A DNA stretch of 19,994 nucleotides from an uncultured bacterium (GTDB lineage: Bacteria > Bacillota > Clostridia > Peptostreptococcales > Anaerovoracaceae): assembly GCA_905214195.1 (NCBI GenBank), contig CAJMLH010000040.1, positions 1-19,994 of the forward strand, written 5' to 3'. A program made the position numbers and the translations under genes. Under the pieces are notes generated by a model. That model saw only the letters and a list, made by a program, of their open reading frames with translations, was not told the DNA's origin and ran no database searches. Shown one piece after another: positions 15,701 through 19,994 of the stretch (positions are counted from its first letter, which is position 1; each line of letters begins with the position of its first letter).

Positions 15701-16480
15701 GTAAGAGTTCGTGGTGAGGAAGAAGACAGAACCTATGTAATTCCTTACGGAGCAAGACTCAATGTAAAAGAAGGCGACAGAGTATTTGCAGGCGGACAGA
15801 TTACAAGAGGTCCTTTGAACCCTCACGATATACTCAGACTTAACGGAGTGGAAGGCGTTTATCAATATCTGCTCAAGGAAGTTCAAAGAGTATACAAACA
15901 GCAGGGTGTAGATATCAATGATAAGCATATCGAAGTTATCGTAAGCCAGATGCTTTCAAAATTCAAGATAGAGGATGCCGGAGATACAGACCTTCTGCCG
16001 GGCGGACTTTACGGTAAATTTGAAATAGAAGAAGCTAATGCAAGAGCAGCCGAAGATGGCGGAGAACCTTGCGTTGCCAACAGAATACTGCTTGGTATAA
16101 CAAAGGCTTCTCTTGCAACCAACTCATTCCTGTCAGCTGCTTCTTTCCAAGAAACTACGAGAGTTCTTACAGATGCAGCCATAAAGGGCAAGAATGACAG
16201 ACTTTTGGGTCTTAAAGAAAATATCATGATAGGTAAACTCATACCTGCCGGAACGGGTATGAAGAGATATAAAAATATCGACCTGGATTATGGTGTTAAT
16301 GCGGAAATAATGGAAAGCTATGAAAGAGAGCAGGAACTTGCAGCATTGGCAGAGGCAGATGATGCTTCTGGATATGATATGCAGATTCAGGAAGACATGA
16401 TTTCGCAGGTGGAACTTACAGGAGAAGATGACATTGAGGTTGAAATGCCGGAAACTCCTCAGATTGTCGAATTGGATTAG
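12779..16480 (+). CDS. rpoC: RNA polymerase beta-prime subunit
   Basis: This 1233-residue beta-prime subunit carries the catalytic Mg2+ motif NADFDGD (453-459; D455, D457, D459). The N-terminal zinc ribbon has C66, C68, C81 and C84. The second zinc site has C802, C876, C883 and C886. The bridge-helix and trigger-loop region reads GITAAQSIGEPGTQLTMRTF. Translation starts at TTG 12779, 7 nt after GGGGAGG; no in-frame ATG occurs before residue 61, so the TTG start is firm. The N-terminus is a run of asparagines (MNNNNNDYELNNFESIQI). It is co-transcribed with rpoB, and no terminator is visible before rpsL. Confidence 0.99.
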   Translation: MNNNNNDYELNNFESIQISLASPEKILEWSHGEVTKPETINYRTLKPERDGLFCERIFGPMKDWECHCGKYKRIRYKGIVCDRCGVEVTKAKVRRERMGHIKLAAPVSHIWYFKGIPSRMGLCLDITPRNLEKVLYFAAYIVTDPGDTDLTYKEILTEQQYREKKDEYGDRFKAAMGAEAIKTLLSEIDLAALSEELRVKLKGASGQKKIRIVRRLEVIEALRLSGNRPEWMILDVIPVIPPDIRPMVQLDGGRFATSDLNDLYRRVINRNNRLNRLLELGAPDIIVRNEKRMLQEAVDSLIDNGRRGRAVTGPGSRPLKSLSDMLKGKQGRFRQNLLGKRVDYSGRSVIVVGPELKFYQCGLPKKMALELFKPFIMKELVEQGYAHNIKSAKRMVEKVRPEVWDVLEGVIKEHPVMLNRAPTLHRLGIQAFEPVLVEGKAIKLHPLVCTAFNADFDGDQMAVHVPLSVEAQAEARFLMLSINNILAPKDGSPITTPTQDMILGSYYLTHPGVDDRSTYAEKGDGKVFTNLDEMLMAYQTGVVGIHAKVKVRMYKDKDDAGKLVESTVGRFIFNQGIPQDLGFVDREQDPYSLEVDFLCDKKKLGAIIDKCYRRHGNTGTVIMLDYIKSMGYKYSTKAAVTISISDMEIPEEKATIIAEAEAMVDKYEKAYRMGFMSKQERYEKIIEIWNKATDDVADVLMESLGTLNNLYIMANSGARGSKNQIRQVSGMRGLMANATGKTVEIPIKANFREGLSILEYFISSNGARKGLADTALRTADSGYLTRRLVDVSHSVIVREYDCGTDEGVEVRAFTDGKEVIEPLKQRIVGRTALVDIKDPATGEVIVEQNEEILEAAAERIENSGIESVAIRSVMTCHSRTGICAKCYGRNLATGEEVNIGEAVGITAAQSIGEPGTQLTMRTFHTGGVAGGDITQGLPRVEELFEARKPKGIAEICEADGEVISIEGRKDNKTEVRVRGEEEDRTYVIPYGARLNVKEGDRVFAGGQITRGPLNPHDILRLNGVEGVYQYLLKEVQRVYKQQGVDINDKHIEVIVSQMLSKFKIEDAGDTDLLPGGLYGKFEIEEANARAAEDGGEPCVANRILLGITKASLATNSFLSAASFQETTRVLTDAAIKGKNDRLLGLKENIMIGKLIPAGTGMKRYKNIDLDYGVNAEIMESYEREQELAALAEADDASGYDMQIQEDMISQVELTGEDDIEVEMPETPQIVELD

Positions 16481-16504
16481 TACAAATAAGTATAATAATT
16501 TGAA

Positions 16505-16534
16505 TTGACAGATAAAACAGTTCCGTGATAAAAT
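16505..16534 (+). promoter_or_regulatory. Promoter of the rpsL-rpsG-fusA-tuf (str) operon
   Basis: Consensus TTGACA (16505-16510), an 18-bp spacer and TAAAAT (16529-16534) preceded by TGA, an extended -10. Start would be near 16541. It lies 24 nt past the rpoC stop, so the str genes can be driven separately as well as by read-through. Confidence 0.82.
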
Positions 16535-16543
16535 AATATTTGG

Positions 16544-16595
16544 TTTTGTGCAAAGTCGGGCCGGACATAAGTCTGTGCCCGCTTGCTGTGCAAAA
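16544..16595 (+). ncRNA. Structured leader of the str operon mRNA
   Basis: A long interrupted stem forms between 16544-16561 and 16577-16595: TTTTG with CAAAA at the base, GC and AAG with CTT and GC in the middle, and CGGGC with GCCCG at the top, with small bulges. An inner GAC/GTC hairpin caps it. It begins about 3 nt after the predicted start. No T-tract follows, so it is not a terminator for rpoC. It may protect the 5' end or bind a ribosomal protein. It matches no RNA family I recognise. Confidence 0.55.
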
Positions 16596-16633
16596 TAGAT
16601 AATTTCAAACATTAAGAAGAAAGGAGAAAAAGA

Positions 16634-17050
16634 ATGCCTACTATCAATCAATTAGTACGCGAAGGCAGAACAAGCTCAGTCAAGAAGTCAACTGCTCCTG
16701 CACTGAACAAGGGCATGAACTCACTCAGAAGAGTAGCTACTGATACTCATTCACCTCAGAAGAGAGGCGTTTGCACATCAGTTAAGACAGTTACTCCTAA
16801 GAAACCTAACTCAGCTCTTAGAAAAGTTGCAAGAGTAAGACTTACAAACGGTATTGAAGTAACTGCTTACATTCCCGGAATCGGACACAATCTGCAAGAG
16901 CACAGTGTTGTTCTTATCAGAGGCGGAAGAGTTAAGGACCTCCCGGGTGTAAGATATCATATCGTTAGAGGAACTCTTGATACAGCAGGTGTTGCAAACA
17001 GACTGCAGGCTCGTTCAAAATACGGCGCAAAGAGACCTAAGAAAAAATAA
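16634..17050 (+). CDS. rpsL: 30S ribosomal protein S12
   Basis: S12 (138 residues) sits at the decoding centre of the small ribosomal subunit and affects translational accuracy. The sequence is standard: MPTINQLVREGR at the start, TPKKPNSALRKVARVRLTNG (54-73), and GGRVKDLPGVRYH (97-109) with K101 and D102, the usual methylthiolated aspartate. The lysines at which streptomycin resistance arises (K56/K57 and K101) are unchanged. It ends in a basic tail, GAKRPKKK. AAAGGAG lies about 8-10 nt before the ATG. It is first of the str operon. Confidence 0.99.
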   Translation: MPTINQLVREGRTSSVKKSTAPALNKGMNSLRRVATDTHSPQKRGVCTSVKTVTPKKPNSALRKVARVRLTNGIEVTAYIPGIGHNLQEHSVVLIRGGRVKDLPGVRYHIVRGTLDTAGVANRLQARSKYGAKRPKKK

Positions 17051-17296
17051 GAACAGGTGGTAAATAGGGTAGCGTATTCTTTTTTGAAATACATTAGAGA
17101 AACGCTCACGGCGAACTTGGAAAGTTTCGTCGAGTACCCCGTCGAAGACTCAAGCCGACTGAATAATTGCAGAGTCTGCTTGAGAGTAATCCTTTTTAAG
17201 GGTGAAGATGAAGTGCAATTAAATAATAATATTGCGCAGACTGCTTTGTACTAGATAAGACAGACTCAAAGTGGTCTTTGCGAGGAGGGAAGAGAA
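17051..17296 (+). ncRNA. Long structured rpsL-rpsG intercistronic region
   Basis: The 246-nt gap is much longer than usual for this operon and has no convincing gene. Visible structures: AGCGT (17071-17075) with ACGCT (17102-17106); a stem of 7 plus 4 bp with one mismatch, CTCAAGC (17149-17155) with GCTTGAG (17178-17184) and GACT (17157-17160) with AGTC (17173-17176); and CAAAG (17267-17271) with CTTTG (17276-17280) against the rpsG ribosome binding site. AGTCTGC (17173-17179) can instead pair with GCAGACT (17236-17242), and GAGTCTG (17172-17178) with CAGACTC (17261-17267). This is what a translational-feedback or attenuation element could look like; in E. coli, S7 binds this intercistronic region. 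Confidence 0.5.
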
Positions 17297-17767
17297 GTGT
17301 CAAGAAAAGGTAATATACCAAAGAGAGAAGTACTTCCGGATCCTGTTTACGGCAGTGTTGCCGTAGCGAAACTTATTAACAGCATCATGCTTGACGGAAA
17401 GAAGGGAACTGCCCAGGCAATCGTTTACGGTGCGTTTGATAAGATAAAGGAACAGACAGGTGAAGAACCGCTGGAAGTATTTGAAAAGGCATTGAACAAC
17501 ATCATGCCTGTATTGGAAGTAAAAGCAAAGAGAATCGGTGGTGCTAACTATCAGGTTCCTGTAGAAGTAAGACCTGAAAGAAGACAGACATTAGGTCTCA
17601 GATGGCTTACAAAGTATACAAGAGCAAGAGGCGAAAGAACTATGTCCGAAAGACTTGCCAAGGAACTTATGGATGCAGCCAACAACACCGGTGCTTCAGT
17701 TAAGAAGAAAGAAGATACTCATAAGATGGCTGACGCTAACAGAGCATTCGCTCATTTCCGTTGGTAA
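17297..17767 (+). CDS. rpsG: 30S ribosomal protein S7
   Basis: S7 (156 residues, the usual length) is the primary organiser of the 30S head. It starts MSRKGNIPKREVLPDPVYGS, includes GGANYQVPVEVRPERRQTLG (81-100), and ends in the conserved RAFAHFRW. The start is GTG at 17297, 8 nt after AGGAGG. S7 of E. coli represses its own operon by binding the rpsL-rpsG spacer; the long folded spacer here makes the same plausible. fusA begins 89 nt downstream. Confidence 0.99.
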   Translation: MSRKGNIPKREVLPDPVYGSVAVAKLINSIMLDGKKGTAQAIVYGAFDKIKEQTGEEPLEVFEKALNNIMPVLEVKAKRIGGANYQVPVEVRPERRQTLGLRWLTKYTRARGERTMSERLAKELMDAANNTGASVKKKEDTHKMADANRAFAHFRW

Positions 17768-17856
17768 TAGGCTTATCTTTTTTCGCCCGTCGTGGCGCAG
17801 AAAGCTTAAACATTTTATGAGAAAAATACAAATTACAGTAGAAGGGAGGATATACT
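17768..17856 (+). other. rpsG-fusA spacer with small hairpin
   Basis: This 89-nt gap has no gene. CGCC and GGCG around 17784-17797, flanked by CTTT and AAAG, can form a modest interrupted hairpin about 55 nt before the fusA start. AGAAGGGAGG just before the fusA ATG is its ribosome binding site. No promoter or terminator is evident. Confidence 0.4.
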
Positions 17857-19920
17857 ATGCCAAGAAGTTTCCCGTTGGAAAAGACAAGAAATATTGGTAT
17901 CATGGCCCACATAGATGCGGGTAAAACAACTACCACTGAAAGAATTCTGTTCTACACAGGCAGAACTCACAAACTGGGCGAGACTCACGAAGGTGCAGCA
18001 ACAATGGACTGGATGGAGCAGGAACAGGAGCGTGGTATTACTATAACCTCTGCTGCTACTACAGCACAATGGAAAGATACAAGAATCAATATTATAGATA
18101 CACCGGGACATGTGGACTTTACTGTAGAAGTTGAAAGATCTCTGAGAGTTCTTGACGGAGCAGTTACAGTTCTGTGTGCTAAGGGCGGTGTAGAACCGCA
18201 GTCTGAAACTGTATGGAGACAGGCTGAAAAATACGGTGTACCGAGAATGATCTTTGTAAATAAGATGGACATTATGGGAGCGGATTTCTTTAGAGTTGTC
18301 GGAATGGTAAAAGACAGACTCAAAGCAAACGCAGTACCAGTACAGCTTCCTATCGGTGCTGAAGATAGTTTCGTTGGAATTATCGACTTAGTAGAAATGA
18401 AAGCAGAGATTTATAAGGACGAGCTGGGTAAGGAATTCGATATTACGGATATTCCTGCCGATATGCAAGACCTTGCAGACGAATGGAGAGAAAAGCTGAT
18501 AGAGTCAGTTGCAGAAACTGATGAAGAGCTTATGATGAAGTTCCTCGAGGGAGAAGAACTCACAGTTAAAGAAATCAAGACTGCTATCAGAAAAGAAACT
18601 ATAGCAGGAAATATGGTTCCTATGCTGTGCGGAAGTGCATACAGAAACAAGGGCGTACAGATGATGCTGGACGCAGTAATCGACTATATGCCGTCTCCGC
18701 TGGATATTCCGCCTATCAAGGGTGTAAATCCTGACACAGGAGAGGAAGATGAAAGACTGACAAGCGATAAGGAACCGTTCTCAGCTCTGGCATTTAAGAT
18801 TATGGCAGACCCGTTCGTAGGTAAGCTTGCATTCTTCAGAGTATACTCCGGAACTTTAAACTCAGGTTCTTATGTATACAACTCTGTAAAAGGCAAGAAA
18901 GAAAGAATCGGAAGAATTCTTCAGATGCATGCCAACAAGAGAGAAGAAATACAGGAAGTTTACGCAGGAGATATAGCTGCTGCCGTAGGTCTTAAGGACA
19001 CTACAACAGGAGATACACTGTGTGACGAAAAGCACGAAATCATTCTGGAATCCATGGAATTCCCTGAACCGGTAATTGAAATTGCTATAGAGCCTAAGAC
19101 TAAGGCAGGTCAGGAAAAGATGGGTATTGCTCTTGCTAAGCTTGCAGAAGAAGACCCTACTTTCAAGACTTATACAAATGCTGATACAGGTCAGACAATC
19201 ATTGCAGGTATGGGAGAACTTCACCTTGAAATTATCGTAGACAGACTTCTTCGTGAATTTAAGGTAGAAGCCAATGTAGGTAAGCCTCAGGTTTCATATA
19301 AAGAAACAATTACAGGTCCTGCTGATGTGGATCACAAGTATGCTAAGCAATCCGGTGGTCGTGGACAGTACGGTCATGTTAAGATTAAAATCTACCCAAG
19401 AGAGCCGGGTGAAGGCTTTGAATTTAAGAACTCTATCGTGGGAGGCGCTATTCCTAAGGAATACATCCCTAAGATTGAGGAAGGTATCAGAGAGGCTATG
19501 GAAACAGGTCCTTTGGCAGGATACCAGGTAGTAGATGTAGGCGTAGAGCTTTACGACGGTTCATATCACGAAGTCGACTCTTCAGAAATGGCGTTCAAGA
19601 TTGCCGCTTCCATGGCATTCAGAGAAGCTGTTAAGAAAGCAAAACCTGTACTTCTCGAACCTATATTTAAGGTAGAAGTAACAGTTCCTGAAGAGTACAT
19701 GGGTGATGTTATCGGAGATATTTCTTCAAGAAGAGGAAGAATCGAAGGTACAGATATGAACATGGGCGCAGTAGCTGTAAGAGGTATGGTTCCGCTGTCA
19801 GAAATGTTTGGATACGCAACAGACCTGAGATCAAAGACTCAGGGAAGAGGTGTATATGTAATGCAGATGGACCACTTTGAAAAGTTACCTGACAATTTAC
19901 TTGAAAAAATCAACAAATAA
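17857..19920 (+). CDS. fusA: Translation elongation factor G
   Basis: EF-G (687 residues) is the GTPase that drives translocation of tRNA and mRNA on the ribosome. GTPase motifs are intact: AHIDAGKTT (17-25), RGITITSAAT (59-68), DTPGH (81-85), NKMD (135-138) and GSA (259-261). Domain IV carries GGRGQYGHV. The C-terminal domain reads VTVPEEYMGDVIGDISSRRG and ends near FEKLPDNLLEKINK. Length is normal. The start is ATG with GGGAGG about 8 nt upstream. tuf follows after 33 nt, as in the classic str operon. Confidence 0.99.
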   Translation: MPRSFPLEKTRNIGIMAHIDAGKTTTTERILFYTGRTHKLGETHEGAATMDWMEQEQERGITITSAATTAQWKDTRINIIDTPGHVDFTVEVERSLRVLDGAVTVLCAKGGVEPQSETVWRQAEKYGVPRMIFVNKMDIMGADFFRVVGMVKDRLKANAVPVQLPIGAEDSFVGIIDLVEMKAEIYKDELGKEFDITDIPADMQDLADEWREKLIESVAETDEELMMKFLEGEELTVKEIKTAIRKETIAGNMVPMLCGSAYRNKGVQMMLDAVIDYMPSPLDIPPIKGVNPDTGEEDERLTSDKEPFSALAFKIMADPFVGKLAFFRVYSGTLNSGSYVYNSVKGKKERIGRILQMHANKREEIQEVYAGDIAAAVGLKDTTTGDTLCDEKHEIILESMEFPEPVIEIAIEPKTKAGQEKMGIALAKLAEEDPTFKTYTNADTGQTIIAGMGELHLEIIVDRLLREFKVEANVGKPQVSYKETITGPADVDHKYAKQSGGRGQYGHVKIKIYPREPGEGFEFKNSIVGGAIPKEYIPKIEEGIREAMETGPLAGYQVVDVGVELYDGSYHEVDSSEMAFKIAASMAFREAVKKAKPVLLEPIFKVEVTVPEEYMGDVIGDISSRRGRIEGTDMNMGAVAVRGMVPLSEMFGYATDLRSKTQGRGVYVMQMDHFEKLPDNLLEKINK

Positions 19921-19953
19921 CTATTTTAAATAACCTTTTAGGAGGAACGAAAA

Positions 19954-19994
19954 ATGGCAAAAGCAAAGTTTGAAAGAACAAAACCGCATATTAA
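19954..19994 (+). CDS. tuf: Elongation factor Tu, 5' end only
   Basis: The first 13 codons, MAKAKFERTKPHI, match the invariant EF-Tu N-terminus and are cut by the window edge before the GTP-binding loop. AGGAGG (19940-19945) stands 8 nt before the ATG. Position directly after fusA agrees. Only 41 bases are present, so nothing can be said about the rest. Confidence 0.95.
   Translation, partial: MAKAKFERTKPHI

Noticed and set aside
16544..16595. Intrinsic terminator of rpoC
   Set aside because: The stem is not followed by a T-tract and lies downstream of a strong promoter, so it belongs to the str leader.
15410..16651. Long minus-strand open frames opposite rpoC and rpsL (for example 15410-15928 and 16133-16651)
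   Set aside because: They lie antisense to strongly conserved genes, have no ribosome sites and have cysteine/serine-rich, family-less translations typical of shadow frames.
17057..17254. A 65-codon open frame starting with GTG in the rpsL-rpsG spacer
   Set aside because: No ribosome binding site precedes the GTG, the product resembles no family, and the same bases form strong stems. A structural RNA reading fits better, though a small gene cannot be fully excluded.
1..19994. CRISPR array, tRNA or rRNA genes, insertion sequences
   Set aside because: No regularly spaced repeats, cloverleaf sequences, rRNA segments or transposase genes were seen on either strand.

Overview
The window reads as a chromosomal segment of a low-to-moderate GC Gram-positive anaerobe, most likely class Clostridia (Bacillota). 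The signs are strong AGGAGG ribosome binding sites, TTG and GTG starts on essential genes, heavy use of AGA for arginine, a lipoprotein-type PstS, and an rpoB-rpoC-rpsL-rpsG-fusA-tuf block of Firmicute type. Genus cannot be set from the sequence alone.

Left half, minus strand. A complete phosphate-starvation operon runs leftward from about 6562 to 110: pstS, pstC, pstA, pstB, phoU, phoB, phoR. It combines a high-affinity phosphate ABC importer with the sensor kinase and response regulator that probably control it. A perfect tandem 11-bp repeat of PHO-box type lies upstream of pstS, ahead of a good -10 and a poor -35, so the operon probably controls itself. PstC to PhoR are packed with overlaps or gaps of a few bases. 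Only pstS is set apart, by 56 nt holding an 11-bp stem-loop. The PstS protein looks circularly permuted: the half that is C-terminal in ordinary PstS comes first.

Middle, minus strand. A single ZIP-family metal transporter gene (6725-7459) has its own promoter and terminator. Upstream of it is a compact operon (8797-7596) of a MerR-family regulator with a two-helix membrane tail, a small membrane-protein gene that resembles that tail and is broken by one base in a homopolymer, and a YbjQ/UPF0145 protein. The merR promoter has the 19-bp spacer and central dyad expected of MerR targets, so it is probably autoregulated.

Right half, plus strand. rpoB and rpoC are followed by the str operon genes rpsL, rpsG, fusA and the first 13 codons of tuf, which runs off the window. 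rpoB starts from its own promoter opposite the merR operon rather than following rplL, so the usual rplKAJL block is not adjacent. A strong extended -10 promoter and a structured leader precede rpsL. The rpsL-rpsG gap is unusually long (246 nt) and contains several mutually exclusive RNA pairings, which suggests feedback control by a ribosomal protein.

The extreme left edge holds a 19-bp perfect inverted repeat next to a GC-rich intrinsic terminator, separating phoR from a rightward gene that lies outside the window.
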